From assembly GCF_031157315.1 (NCBI RefSeq), contig NZ_JAVIFU010000031.1, positions 17,952 through 81,951 of the forward strand: a stretch of 64,000 bases of DNA, in the 5' to 3' direction. Of the stretch, positions 33,598 through 42,782 are shown one piece after another. The notes under the pieces are model-generated. The model had not been told where the DNA came from. It saw nothing but the letters and a program-made list of their open reading frames with translations, and did not search any database. The position numbers and the translations under genes are program-made. The stretch comes from Paenibacillus sp. LHD-38. Lineage in GTDB: Bacteria > Bacillota > Bacilli > Paenibacillales > Paenibacillaceae. Within the stretch, counting starts at the first letter, position 1, and every line of letters begins with the position of its first letter.

Positions 33598-34845
33598 ATG
33601 GCAGCGGCTAAATCTACGAAGCTGCGCTGGCAGCTTGTCGCCGTTATTTATTTGACTAGTCTTTTTTATTTTTTATTTCAAGGCGGCAAAACCGCGATGA
33701 TGCTCTTTATGATCTTAAATCTATTACTTATTTATTTAGTGCTCGGGCGTTGGAGCGGCATAAACAAAGTAACGGGGAGCAGAAGTTATTCGGTGCCAAG
33801 CATGAACGCACTCGATCAGTCCCTATCGGCCGGAAGCTCGCTTGAAGTAAATCTTACCATGAAAATCCCAGGCTATTATCCTCTGCCTTATGTTATCGTT
33901 AGGGACCAGCTACAACGTCATAACGGGCAAAGGATGGCCTTTGAGACCTCCTTTGTACCGAATTGGAAACGATCGGGGCAGGTGGCGTACCAGACCCCTC
34001 CGCTGCTTCGCGGGGAATATCGTTTTACGCACACGCAGTGTTTGTCTTACGATGTATTTGGTTTATTCGAACATTCTGGACAGTTCGGTAGGGAGACCGT
34101 GTTCAACGTGCTTCCCCAAACGGTGCCGCTAAGACAATGGAACGGGATCCAACGCGGAATTCGCGGACCATACTCCCATGCTGTTGCTACCCGGTCCGCG
34201 AAGGAAACAACACAAATAAACGGCGTCCGGGAATACTTATACGGCGACCGCTTATCGCGCGTGCATTGGAATGCGACGGCCAAGACGGGGGAGTGGAAAT
34301 CAAAGGCTTTCGAACGGGAGTCATTACCGCGTACGGTCGTCATCCTCGATCGTCATGCAAACGGCTATTCCGGGGAGTTGACAACCCGCTTTGAATTAGC
34401 CGTATCAGCGGCAGCTTCGCTGCTGGAGAACGGTTTGAAGGATGATACGGCTATGGGCTTGCTTTCGATTGGCGAGACGCTGACGATGATTCCCCCTAAA
34501 TCAGGCGTGGATCAACGGAATGCGATGATGAGGCATCTTACTTTTGTTAATGCGGATGCAGTCCGGCCTTTGTATGCCTCGCTGCAGCAAGCGGATACGA
34601 TTTTAGAGCCTGGCAGCTTTGCTGTCGTGATTACTCCTGAGACCGGTGCAGACGTGATACGAAGCATGGAGTGGCTTTCCCGAAAAGGAATGACGCCGTG
34701 TTTGCTGCATATTTCATCCGTTGTTGACGCTCTTAGCCCTAATACGTCTTGGAAGCATGTGATGCGCGAGCGCGGCTGGCCAGTGTTTGAAATTCGCCAG
34801 CTCCAAGAGCTCCCCGCTGTCTTAGAAGGGAGTGGTATTGCATGA
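33598..34845 (+). CDS. DUF58 domain-containing membrane protein
   Basis: Protein of 415 residues with two N-terminal TM helices (about 14-31 and 35-50). An extracytoplasmic-type beta segment follows, then the DUF58 core with R-E-Y-L-Y-G-D-R-L-S-R-V-H-W-N-A-T-A-K (about residues 208-226), and a von Willebrand-A-like C-terminal region. DUF58 proteins are standard partners of MoxR ATPases; their biochemical role is not established. It starts four bases after the MoxR stop, with only a weak ribosome site, and overlaps the next gene by 4 bp, so coupling is likely. Confidence 0.9.
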   Translation: MAAAKSTKLRWQLVAVIYLTSLFYFLFQGGKTAMMLFMILNLLLIYLVLGRWSGINKVTGSRSYSVPSMNALDQSLSAGSSLEVNLTMKIPGYYPLPYVIVRDQLQRHNGQRMAFETSFVPNWKRSGQVAYQTPPLLRGEYRFTHTQCLSYDVFGLFEHSGQFGRETVFNVLPQTVPLRQWNGIQRGIRGPYSHAVATRSAKETTQINGVREYLYGDRLSRVHWNATAKTGEWKSKAFERESLPRTVVILDRHANGYSGELTTRFELAVSAAASLLENGLKDDTAMGLLSIGETLTMIPPKSGVDQRNAMMRHLTFVNADAVRPLYASLQQADTILEPGSFAVVITPETGADVIRSMEWLSRKGMTPCLLHISSVVDALSPNTSWKHVMRERGWPVFEIRQLQELPAVLEGSGIA

Positions 34846-37097
34846 AGCGCAGCATGGTATCCATAGGCCTTTATCTAGCGGAAAATTGGTTCGATAAGCT
34901 CAGATTTATTTTTATTGCCATCATTTTATCCAATACGATTACGATATTTGAAGGCTATTGGTGGGAGGAAACCTTCTCCATTGCCTATTACACGCTGTTT
35001 GCCGCAGTGGCAATCGATGTTTTGCTGCCTGTTCGGATGAAGCTGCTAAAACTGCTGCTTCAAGCGGCAGCGGCGATATTTATTACCTCCCGGATAGCAA
35101 AAATGGACTGGCTGATCGCAACCCCGCAGCGCTGGGAGGAGTGGATCTGGTGGCTGCAGGTCCATACCGCGCAGTTAAATCCATATATTTGGATCAGCCT
35201 GGCTTTGCTTCTTTTATATATCCTGTTCGGAATATGGACAGCCACGCGCGTGCGGATGTTCGGCTTCGTCGGCGTAAGTATCCTTGTGCTAACCATTGCG
35301 GATTCCTTTACGCCAATCTGGCTGTGGGATGAAGTAGGGATGGTTGTTTTTATAGGCCTGCTTTGGCTGGTAGCCAGTCATTTGTCACGGCTGCAGCGTG
35401 AGCACCCGAAGAGCTGGAGGGAGCTGATCGAATATCCGCTGCAATTAATTCTGCCGATTGCGCTCGTACTTACTGTGCTGATGACTGTCGGTCTAAATAT
35501 GCCGTCCTTGTCGCCGCTTCTGCAGGATCCCTATACGATCTGGAAGGAAGCAAACGGGGAGCAAGTACAAGTATTCCTGGGCGATAAAGGAACGGATACG
35601 ATAACGCCGAACAAAACCGGCAATGCGAGCTCTGGCTACAGCCGCAATGATGATCAGCTGGGCGGAGGGTTTGAATTTGATTATTCGCCGATGATGACCG
35701 TCACCACCTCGCATCGCAGCTACTGGCGGGGTGAATCGAAAGCGATCTATACGGGCGCCGGCTGGATGGACGTTGATTCGAAAACGGGCGGCGAAGTTCT
35801 TGTTTCGGTCCCTAAAGGTGAGACGCTCGTCTCACTCGATCCTCCTCCGGCAGCGGGTACAACCAAGATTGATCAAATCGTTACGATGGTGCGGAAGGAT
35901 GTTTATCCCGTCTTGTTTGCGGCGGCCCCGCTTACGAGCGTAAACTGGATGAATGATGACACAGCATCTTTGCCGTCTGGCTTAAGATGGGAAGCGTCCT
36001 CCGGCGAGCTGCGATTATTGAATTGGTCCATGAAAAACCGTAAATATCCACAAACCTATTCGGTCACCTCTTCAGTGCCTATTATTGATGAAGAGCTGCT
36101 GCGGGAGACAACGGCGGGCTGGCCTGATCAGGCGGCTGCGTCGAGAAATGCATATTATTTGGAGCTGCCGGACACATTGCCGGATCGCGTCAAGCAATTG
36201 GCAAAGGAAGTGACCGCGGAAGCCACCAACGACTATGATAAGGCAAAATCGCTTGAAGCTTATTTGAGACTTAATTATACTTACAATAACTTGCCGGATG
36301 AATCCAAGCTTACCGGGTCGTCGCAAGATTTTGTGGATCAGTTTCTATTTGAGCTCAAAGAGGGCTATTGCGATTATTTCTCTACCGCTATGGCTGTCAT
36401 GGCAAGAAGCTTAGGACTTCCCGCGAGATGGGTAAAAGGCTTTGCTCCTGGTGTGCTGCCGATTAGCGATTACGGTCCGCCCGGCGCGTATTTGGAAGAG
36501 AATATTAATCCGAGCGGCGCCGGTACGTATACGGTTCGGAATTCCGACGCCCATTCCTGGGTAGAAATTTATTTTGACGGGTATGGCTGGATTCCTTTCG
36601 AGGCAACAGCGGGCTTTACCTTCCCGTACACTTTAGCGGAGGATGAAGCTCCTGCTCTGCCGGACGTGGATACGGAAGACAGTGAGGCTGCTGCAGTCAG
36701 CAGCAATGAGAGCTCATCGAGCTCGAAGGTGTGGGCTTGGAGCGCAGGTTCACTCTTGTTCATTGCGGCAGCCGCGTGGCTATTCATTCGTCGCGACAAG
36801 CTTGTTTTGGCCTGGCGCAAGCTGCGTCACGGCTCCTATACTTCGAATGACCGCATCGTAATTGAGACGCAGAAGCTGCTTCGTATTTGCAAGAAGCGCG
36901 GACTGGAGCGCGAGGAGCATGAGACGCTAAGGGAAGCGGTCATGCGATGGTCGCAAAGCCAGAAACGTCTGCGCGATGATTTTAGAGCGGTGCTAGACCG
37001 GTTTGAGCAGGCGAAATACAGTCCTTCCATGGCTTCATCGGAAGAAGCGGATCGTTTCGTTGTAAAAGTCAGATCAATCATCGATCAATTAAGGTGA
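34842..37097 (+). CDS. Transglutaminase-like membrane protein, TgpA type
   Basis: Protein of 751 residues. The N-terminal 210 residues hold about six TM helices (DUF3488-like). A large extracellular part carries a transglutaminase-core domain with catalytic Cys in E-G-Y-C-D-Y-F-S-T-A, His in D-A-H-S-W-V-E-I-Y and Asp/Glu after it (about residues 505-590). A further TM helix (about 625-645) and a cytoplasmic C-terminal DUF4129-like region follow. The MoxR-DUF58-TgpA order is conserved across bacteria. The activity may be protein cross-linking or peptidase-like; neither is shown. ATG overlaps the DUF58 stop. Confidence 0.92.
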   Translation: MKRSMVSIGLYLAENWFDKLRFIFIAIILSNTITIFEGYWWEETFSIAYYTLFAAVAIDVLLPVRMKLLKLLLQAAAAIFITSRIAKMDWLIATPQRWEEWIWWLQVHTAQLNPYIWISLALLLLYILFGIWTATRVRMFGFVGVSILVLTIADSFTPIWLWDEVGMVVFIGLLWLVASHLSRLQREHPKSWRELIEYPLQLILPIALVLTVLMTVGLNMPSLSPLLQDPYTIWKEANGEQVQVFLGDKGTDTITPNKTGNASSGYSRNDDQLGGGFEFDYSPMMTVTTSHRSYWRGESKAIYTGAGWMDVDSKTGGEVLVSVPKGETLVSLDPPPAAGTTKIDQIVTMVRKDVYPVLFAAAPLTSVNWMNDDTASLPSGLRWEASSGELRLLNWSMKNRKYPQTYSVTSSVPIIDEELLRETTAGWPDQAAASRNAYYLELPDTLPDRVKQLAKEVTAEATNDYDKAKSLEAYLRLNYTYNNLPDESKLTGSSQDFVDQFLFELKEGYCDYFSTAMAVMARSLGLPARWVKGFAPGVLPISDYGPPGAYLEENINPSGAGTYTVRNSDAHSWVEIYFDGYGWIPFEATAGFTFPYTLAEDEAPALPDVDTEDSEAAAVSSNESSSSSKVWAWSAGSLLFIAAAAWLFIRRDKLVLAWRKLRHGSYTSNDRIVIETQKLLRICKKRGLEREEHETLREAVMRWSQSQKRLRDDFRAVLDRFEQAKYSPSMASSEEADRFVVKVRSIIDQLR

Positions 37098-37188
37098 AAC
37101 TACGATTATTCTTATGGGAAATGGATCCATTATCCATAGGTTGGAATGATTTGGAATAACATACCGAATTTCTTCATTTTACTTGAGC

Positions 37189-37227
37189 AAATACCGCTTG
37201 CCAGAGAAATTGGCAGCGGTATTTTTT
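37189..37227 (+). terminator. Intrinsic terminator of the MoxR-DUF58-TgpA operon
   Basis: AAATACCGC (37189-37197) with TTGCCA pairs with TGGCA and GCGGTATTT (37216-37224); T residues continue to 37227. Confidence 0.88.
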
Positions 37228-37255
37228 GCAACAAATTTGGTTTGTATGGTATAGT
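37226..37255 (+). promoter_or_regulatory. Candidate SigA promoter of the yqeG operon
   Basis: TTGCAA (37226-37231), an 18-bp spacer and TATAGT (37250-37255), 40 bp before the yqeG start and directly behind the previous terminator. Confidence 0.6.
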
Positions 37256-37294
37256 TTCGTAAGATAGCAGGCAGAAAGCAGAGGGATATCCATT

Positions 37295-37819
37295 ATGTTT
37301 GAACGGCTGTTGCCGCATATGCGCGTTAATACAGTTTATGAAATTAATTTAGATGAGCTGCATGCGAGAGGCGTTCGCGGCATCATTACGGATTTGGATA
37401 ATACGCTCGTCGGTGCAAAGGAGGCGTTAGCTACGCCTGAGCTTGTGCAGTGGCTTGATTACGTGCGCTCACGGGGGTTTCAGGTTGTTATCGTATCGAA
37501 TAACAATGAAACCCGTGTTGGGAAGTTTGCAGCACCGCTGAATATTCCATATATTCACGCTGCTCGCAAGCCTGCTGGAAAAGCGTTCAGGAAGGCGCTC
37601 AGCGTACTAGGCCTAGCCGCAGATCATACAGTCGTTATCGGCGATCAAATGCTTACTGATGTGCTTGGCGGCAACCGAATGGGACTTTATACCATTTTGG
37701 TTACGCCGATTGCTCCTTTAGATGAAGGAATCATGACGCGAGTGAATCGCCGTATCGAACGTTTTGCATTAGTACGCTTGAGGAAAAAAGGGTTATGGTA
37801 TGAGGGGGACACAAAGTGA
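37295..37819 (+). CDS. yqeG: YqeG-family HAD-type phosphatase
   Basis: HAD superfamily hydrolase, subfamily IIIA, 174 residues. Motif I is I-I-T-D-L-D-N-T-L-V, motif II V-I-V-S-N-N-N, the lysine is in R-K-P-A-G-K-A, and motif III is V-I-G-D-Q-M-L-T-D-V. In B. subtilis it heads the same gene order. The substrate is unknown; related mitochondrial GEP4 is a phosphatidylglycerophosphatase. A GAGGG site lies about 11 bases before ATG. It overlaps yqeH by 4 bp, indicating translational coupling. Confidence 0.93.
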   Translation: MFERLLPHMRVNTVYEINLDELHARGVRGIITDLDNTLVGAKEALATPELVQWLDYVRSRGFQVVIVSNNNETRVGKFAAPLNIPYIHAARKPAGKAFRKALSVLGLAADHTVVIGDQMLTDVLGGNRMGLYTILVTPIAPLDEGIMTRVNRRIERFALVRLRKKGLWYEGDTK

Positions 37820-38943
37820 TGGAACAACAGCTTAGTCAGGCATCTGGTTCATGTGCGGGCTGCGGGGTGGCGCTTCAGACAAAAAGCTCCGATTTGCCGG
37901 GATATTTGCCGGAAGCGGCTATAGGACGCGAACCGGTTATTTGCCAAAGATGCTTCCGGATTCGCAATTATAATGAGGCTTCATCCGTTGCGGTTGATCA
38001 GGATGACTTCTTAAAGCTGCTAGGCAGCATCGGAAACACGGATAGCCTGGTTGTGCACATCGTAGATTTGTACGATTTTGAGGGCAGCTTGATCTCAGGC
38101 CTGCAGCGGTTTGTCGGAAATAACCCGGTGCTGCTTGTCGTAAACAAGATTGACCTGCTGCCGAAAGCGATGAACGTCAATCGCCTAAGAAACTGGGTAC
38201 AGAAGCAAGCGAAGGAAGAGGGCCTGCGTACAGTGGACGTCGTACTGTGCAGCGCGAAGCGCAACATGGGCTTTGAGCGCGTAATTGAAGCCCTCGAGCA
38301 ATATCGCAACGGTCGTGATGTTTATGTGGTCGGCGCAACGAATGTCGGCAAGTCTACCTTAATTAATCGACTGATCCGTGATTACAGCGATATGGAACGC
38401 GAATTGACGACTTCAAGGTACCCGGGAACTACGCTCGATGCCGTTCATATTCCGCTTGAAGATGGCAAAGCGATTATTGATACGCCTGGAATCGTATATT
38501 CATCACGGATGACGGAGGTCGTACCGCGCAGCTTCCTCGGTTCTTTGCTGCCGGACAAGCCGATCAAGCCTCTTGTTTATCAATTGAATTCAGGCCAATC
38601 GCTGTTCATCGGCAGCCTGGTCCGATTTGATTTTGTCGAGGGCGATCGTCAATCCTTTACGTTTTATGTGTCTAATGCGCTTAACATGCACCGGACGAAG
38701 CTGGAGCGGGCGGATGAGCTATATGCCGATCACCGTGGACAATTGCTTGGGGGACCGTCGCTTGAAGAGCTGGAGACTATTCCGGCATGGACCAGACATT
38801 CACTGCGTGTAAAGCGCGGCGTAAACAAGGATGTATTCATTTCCGGTCTTGGCTGGATTCAGGTGAACGGCACCGGCGGAGCAGTAATTGATATCTACGC
38901 GCCAAAAGGCGTAAAAGTTATGCTTCGCGATTCTATGATTTAA
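37816..38943 (+). CDS. yqeH: Ribosome biogenesis GTPase YqeH
   Basis: Circularly permuted GTPase needed for 30S ribosomal subunit assembly, 375 residues. The N-terminal zinc finger is C-A-G-C-G-V ... C-Q-R-C-F-R-I (about residues 12-45). The G motifs come in permuted order: G4 V-N-K-I-D (about residue 113) and G5 C-S-A-K precede G1 G-A-T-N-V-G-K-S-T (about residue 173) and G3 D-T-P-G-I. A C-terminal RNA- or protein-binding domain follows. All motifs are intact. ATG is within the end of yqeG, and the operon continues with aroE. Confidence 0.96.
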   Translation: MMEQQLSQASGSCAGCGVALQTKSSDLPGYLPEAAIGREPVICQRCFRIRNYNEASSVAVDQDDFLKLLGSIGNTDSLVVHIVDLYDFEGSLISGLQRFVGNNPVLLVVNKIDLLPKAMNVNRLRNWVQKQAKEEGLRTVDVVLCSAKRNMGFERVIEALEQYRNGRDVYVVGATNVGKSTLINRLIRDYSDMERELTTSRYPGTTLDAVHIPLEDGKAIIDTPGIVYSSRMTEVVPRSFLGSLLPDKPIKPLVYQLNSGQSLFIGSLVRFDFVEGDRQSFTFYVSNALNMHRTKLERADELYADHRGQLLGGPSLEELETIPAWTRHSLRVKRGVNKDVFISGLGWIQVNGTGGAVIDIYAPKGVKVMLRDSMI

Positions 38944-38972
38944 CGACATGGCACTTGGAAGGGGAATTCACT

Positions 38973-39842
38973 GTGGCGTACGCGGGCGCAGGAAACCGGA
39001 TTGATAGCAACACCCTTTTGTTCGGTGTAATCGGCAATCCGATTAGACATTCAAAATCACCGATCATGATGAACCGTGCCTTCCGGGAAACGGGAATCAA
39101 CGGCGTATATACAGCATTTCACGTAACCGCTGACCGCATCGGAGATTTTGCGGCAGGCGTTCGCGCAATGGGGATCCGCGGCATTAATGTCACGATCCCC
39201 CATAAGCTGGACATCATGTCTGTGCTCGATGAGATCGACTCGAGCGCGCAAGCAATCGGCGCGGTAAACACGATCGTAAATGACGAAGGCCGGCTCATCG
39301 GCTACAATACCGACGGGATCGGATATGTACGTTCATTAAAGGAAGAAGCGGAAAGCGAGCTTGCCGGCAAACGAATCGTTGTAATCGGCGCCGGCGGTGC
39401 TGCCCGCGGAATCATATTTGCCCTCGCAAATGAGATGCCCGCCCGCATTACGATTGCCAATCGTTCCGTTGAGCGCGCCAAAGCGCTTGCGGACTCTTTG
39501 CAAGGGAAAGCCGAAATTTACGCGATTTCGAACGAGGAGCTGCAAAGCGCGTGCCTGGATGCGGATATCGTGATCAATACGACCTCGGTTGGCATGTTCC
39601 CGAATACGGATGAGACACCGGTTGATGCAAACTGGCTTAAGCCGGATGCGGTTGCAAGCGATTTAATTTACAATCCCTTAAAAACGCGATTTCTCAAGGA
39701 GGCCGAGCAGCGCGGCTGCCGTATCCACGGCGGACTTGGCATGTTCATATATCAAGGCGCATATGCCTTCGAATATTGGACAGGCCAGCCGGCTCCGGCA
39801 GCGGCGATGCGAGAGACAGTCCTAGCTTCCTTACAAAGCTAA
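38973..39842 (+). CDS. aroE: Shikimate dehydrogenase (NADP+)
   Basis: Reduces 3-dehydroshikimate to shikimate in aromatic amino-acid synthesis; 289 residues. Motifs seen are V-I-G-N-P-I-R-H-S-K-S-P (shikimate binding), N-V-T-I-P-H-K with catalytic Lys, Y-N-T-D-G-I-G-Y, and the nucleotide-binding G-A-G-G-A-A-R-G. GTG at 38973 is chosen because GGAAGGGGAA lies eight bases upstream; the in-frame TTG at 38955 is in front of that site. Its place between yqeH and yhbY is the normal Bacillus arrangement (called aroD there). Confidence 0.95.
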   Translation: MAYAGAGNRIDSNTLLFGVIGNPIRHSKSPIMMNRAFRETGINGVYTAFHVTADRIGDFAAGVRAMGIRGINVTIPHKLDIMSVLDEIDSSAQAIGAVNTIVNDEGRLIGYNTDGIGYVRSLKEEAESELAGKRIVVIGAGGAARGIIFALANEMPARITIANRSVERAKALADSLQGKAEIYAISNEELQSACLDADIVINTTSVGMFPNTDETPVDANWLKPDAVASDLIYNPLKTRFLKEAEQRGCRIHGGLGMFIYQGAYAFEYWTGQPAPAAAMRETVLASLQS

Positions 39843-39913
39843 CCCAATATTTTTTTATTGGTTATAAACAAATAAACAGTCGAAACATCGAGATGAAAGA
39901 AGGAACCATTATT

Positions 39914-40219
39914 ATGCTTACAGGTAAACAAAAACGTTATTTAAGATCACTTGCCCATCACATGACACCTATTTTCCAAGTGGGTAAAGGCGGCACGAAC
40001 GATCACCTTGTTCGTCATATCGAGGAAGCCATAGAATCACGCGAGCTAATCAAGGTATCCGTGCTTAACAACTGCCTGGATGATCCTAGAGAAATCGGTG
40101 CGGAGGTTGCCGCGGCAGCTGGAGCCGAGCTCGTTCAAGTCATTGGGAAAACGATCGTCCTCTATAAGGAATCAAAGGACAACAAACAAATTGTGCTTCC
40201 TAGCGCAGCTCGCAAGTAA
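39914..40219 (+). CDS. yhbY: CRM-domain RNA-binding protein YhbY (YqeI)
   Basis: Small ribosome-assembly factor of 101 residues made of one CRM domain. It starts M-L-T-G-K-Q-K-R-Y-L-R, has the GxxG-type loop F-Q-V-G-K-G-G in the KH-like fold, and ends with a basic tail. Start: ATG at 39914 after GAAGGAA. Longer in-frame extension into aroE has no ribosome site. It follows aroE by 71 bp and is probably in the same transcript. Confidence 0.93.
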   Translation: MLTGKQKRYLRSLAHHMTPIFQVGKGGTNDHLVRHIEEAIESRELIKVSVLNNCLDDPREIGAEVAAAAGAELVQVIGKTIVLYKESKDNKQIVLPSAARK

Positions 40220-40337
40220 AACATTATGAATGTTCGGAGTTTGGTTGGCCATGCGGATTTTTGTCATAAAGGGCATACTAAAACCGCAGTGGCTTTCATA
40301 GCTCTGATTCGGCTTGATGCAGGGAGGCGTTCAACGA

Positions 40338-40928
40338 GTGAGTAAGATAGGTATTATGGGCGGAACCTTCGATCCCATCCATATCGGCCACTTGATCGCG
40401 GCGGAAACAGCGCGCGAGCAGTGTGACCTGCATGAGGTATGGTTCATTCCGTCTTACGGTCCTCCGCTCAAAGCAAATGAGCCGGGCGTTAGCGGAGAGC
40501 GGCGCTACGAAATGGTTTGCGAAGCCATACAGAGCAATTCGGCATTTCGCGCATTGGATATTGAATTGCTTCGCGGCGGTGTCAGCTACTCCTATGATAC
40601 GGTTAGGGAGCTGCAGCAAAGAAATCCTTATGACTCTTTCTCCTATATTATCGGTTCAGATCGGATAAATGACTTGCCGCAATGGTATGAAATCGAGCAG
40701 CTTGCTTCTCGAATTTCATTTATCGGTCTGGAGCGTCCCGGAGATCCGGTAAATCTTGCTGCTCTGCCTGTTTACTTGCAGGAGCGGATAAACCTCATTC
40801 ATATGCCTGCAATCGATATTTCTTCTACAGAGATTCGCAGCAGGAGAAACGCCGGGCATACGGTTCAGTATTTAGTGCCGGATTCGGTGAATAGCTACAT
40901 GAGGAGGTACAAACTGTATGAATCGTGA
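40338..40928 (+). CDS. nadD: Nicotinate-nucleotide adenylyltransferase
   Basis: Makes nicotinic acid adenine dinucleotide from NaMN and ATP in NAD synthesis; 196 residues. Nucleotidyltransferase motifs are G-G-T-F-D-P-I-H-I-G-H at the N-terminus and I-S-S-T-E-I-R at the C-terminus. GTG at 40338 is selected because GGGAGG stands eight bases upstream; an in-frame TTG at 40314 precedes that site. The 118-bp gap before it shows no gene. It overlaps yqeK by 11 bp. Confidence 0.95.
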   Translation: MSKIGIMGGTFDPIHIGHLIAAETAREQCDLHEVWFIPSYGPPLKANEPGVSGERRYEMVCEAIQSNSAFRALDIELLRGGVSYSYDTVRELQQRNPYDSFSYIIGSDRINDLPQWYEIEQLASRISFIGLERPGDPVNLAALPVYLQERINLIHMPAIDISSTEIRSRRNAGHTVQYLVPDSVNSYMRRYKLYES

Positions 40929-41472
40929 GCAAATGATCGACAAGGTGAAAGCAGAAATGCCGGAGCGAAGATGGCTTCATACGCAAGGAGTCATGGATAC
41001 CGCGATTCTGCTCGCTGAGCGATTTGGCGAGGACCCCATACGTGCGGAGCTGGCTGCCATTTTGCATGATGTAGCCAAATACTGGCCGACAGAGCGGATG
41101 CAGCAGGTGATTCGTGAGCAATCCTTGCCCGCTGAGCTGCTTTTTTATGATAAAGAGCTGTGGCATGCACCGGTTGGCTCTTGGGTAGCTGAGCATGAAT
41201 ACGGCGTGACGGATGCCGAAGTACTCGATGCAATCCGTTACCACACCTCCGGACGCCGGGGAATGTCGAAGCTGGAGAAGATTGTATGTCTGGCCGATTA
41301 CATGGAGCCGGGGCGCGACTTTCCAGGCGTGGACATTATACGCGAGCTAAGCGAACAGTTTTTGGATAAGGCACTGCTTGCGGGATTCAATTCTACGATT
41401 ACCTTTTTATTGGCAAAGGGAAAACGAATATTTCCGCTAACAGTAGAAGCGAGAAACGGTTTATTGGAATAA
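40918..41472 (+). CDS. yqeK: HD-domain hydrolase YqeK (diadenosine tetraphosphatase type)
   Basis: Metal-dependent HD phosphohydrolase of 184 residues. The HD motif is I-L-H-D-V-A-K-Y, preceded by R-W-L-H-T-Q-G-V with the first His, and followed by A-I-R-Y-H-T-S-G and L-A-D-Y-M-E-P-G-R. YqeK-family enzymes cleave Ap4A symmetrically. GAGGAGG lies within the end of nadD. It is fully intact and in the expected position. Confidence 0.93.
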   Translation: MNREQMIDKVKAEMPERRWLHTQGVMDTAILLAERFGEDPIRAELAAILHDVAKYWPTERMQQVIREQSLPAELLFYDKELWHAPVGSWVAEHEYGVTDAEVLDAIRYHTSGRRGMSKLEKIVCLADYMEPGRDFPGVDIIRELSEQFLDKALLAGFNSTITFLLAKGKRIFPLTVEARNGLLE

Positions 41473-41496
41473 TAATATTTTACAGGAGGCTGAGCT

Positions 41497-41844
41497 ATGG
41501 CGTTACATTCAGATGAATTGCTTCAAATTACGGTCGCAGCAGCAGAAGACAAAAAAGCGGTACGGGTTGTGGCTTTGAATTTAAAAGAGATTTCTTTGGT
41601 AGCGGATTATTTCGTTGTTTGCAGCGGTAATTCGGATACGCAGGTCCAAGCAATTGCAACCGAAATCCGCAAGCAAGCAGAGAAAAACGGGAACCGGATT
41701 CGCGGTATCGAAGGCATGGATTCTGCTAGATGGGTACTGATCGATCTCGGTGATGTGATTGTTCACGTATTCCACCGCGATGAACGTGAATATTACAACA
41801 TTGAGCGGCTATGGTCCGATGCGAAGGTTGTGGAGTTCGCATGA
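41497..41844 (+). CDS. rsfS: Ribosome silencing factor RsfS
   Basis: RsfS binds ribosomal protein L14 and blocks subunit joining in starvation; 115 residues. Family motifs are K-K-A-V-R-V-V-A-L, S-L-V-A-D-Y-F-V-V-C-S-G-N-S, W-V-L-I-D-L-G-D-V-I-V-H-V-F and Y-N-I-E-R-L-W. AGGAGG precedes ATG. The stop overlaps the next start (ATGA). Confidence 0.95.
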   Translation: MALHSDELLQITVAAAEDKKAVRVVALNLKEISLVADYFVVCSGNSDTQVQAIATEIRKQAEKNGNRIRGIEGMDSARWVLIDLGDVIVHVFHRDEREYYNIERLWSDAKVVEFA

Positions 41845-42782
41845 GTTTTGTAGCCGGTACGACTCAAACGTTAAGGGTGGCACGCGAGGTGTCACCCTAC
41901 GGGTATTTTTTGAGCGACGGAGAATCGGATGTGCTGATGCATTATACAGAGCTTGTGGGCTCTAAGCCGAAAATCGGCGATGATGTGGAAGCTTTCCTGT
42001 TCTATGACTCGGAGGATCGTTTGGCGGCAACCATGAATAAGCCATTGCTGCAGCTTGGCGAGCTGGCCCGGCTGCGTGTCGCGGATCTTCATCCAAGGCT
42101 TGGCTGTTTTCTGGAAATGGGACTCGGCAGACAGTTGCTGCTTCCCCTTTCGGAGCTGCCGGAGAGTATCGACTACAGACCTCTCCCGGGAGACGAAGTG
42201 TTCGTTGTGATGAAGCATGACAAAATCGGAAGGCTTGTTGCTAAGATCGCATTTGAGGAAGAGCTCTCGGAGCTCGTATTCCATGCGCCTGAGAGCTGGA
42301 ACAACCAATGGGTTGAGGGCTGGGTAACAAAAACGCTGCAGCTCGGTTCGTTTGTCATGATTGACGGCGGCGTTGTAGGCTTTGGCGTCTACGGCCTAAT
42401 TCCAAGCGCCGAGCGTATTCGTCCGCTTCGGCTTGGTGAGCGAGTGAGTGCCCGGGTCACCTTTATCCGCGAGGACGGCAGAGCAAATCTGTCGATGGCG
42501 CAGCGCAAGGAAGTAGGAAGAGTCGAAGATGCAGATCGTATCCTGGCCTTCATGAAAGAACGGCCAGGAGGCGGAATGCCTTACTCCGACGAAACCGATG
42601 CTGACATCATTAAACAAAAATTTGGAATCAGCAAAGGCGCATTTAAACGCGCGATAGGTAAGCTGATGCGTGAAAGGCTCGTAACGCAGAAAGGCAGCTG
42701 GACATACCTGGCGGAAAATCTGCAAACTGAGGCGGAGGCAAAAACTTCAAGCACCGAGGCAGAAGGGACGGATGGGCAATGA
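41841..42782 (+). CDS. S1-domain RNA-binding protein, CvfB type
   Basis: Protein of 313 residues with several S1-like OB folds (about residues 5-60, 70-130 and 145-205) and a winged-helix C-terminus with D-I-I-K-Q-K-F-G-I-S-K-G-A-F-K-R-A-I-G-K-L. This matches CvfB/YitL, whose S. aureus member binds RNA and affects virulence gene expression. Its ATG overlaps the rsfS stop, and its stop overlaps the next start, so the three genes are tightly coupled. It is an addition to the B. subtilis version of this operon. The last 20 residues are E/A/T-rich and disordered. Confidence 0.9.
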   Translation: MSFVAGTTQTLRVAREVSPYGYFLSDGESDVLMHYTELVGSKPKIGDDVEAFLFYDSEDRLAATMNKPLLQLGELARLRVADLHPRLGCFLEMGLGRQLLLPLSELPESIDYRPLPGDEVFVVMKHDKIGRLVAKIAFEEELSELVFHAPESWNNQWVEGWVTKTLQLGSFVMIDGGVVGFGVYGLIPSAERIRPLRLGERVSARVTFIREDGRANLSMAQRKEVGRVEDADRILAFMKERPGGGMPYSDETDADIIKQKFGISKGAFKRAIGKLMRERLVTQKGSWTYLAENLQTEAEAKTSSTEAEGTDGQ

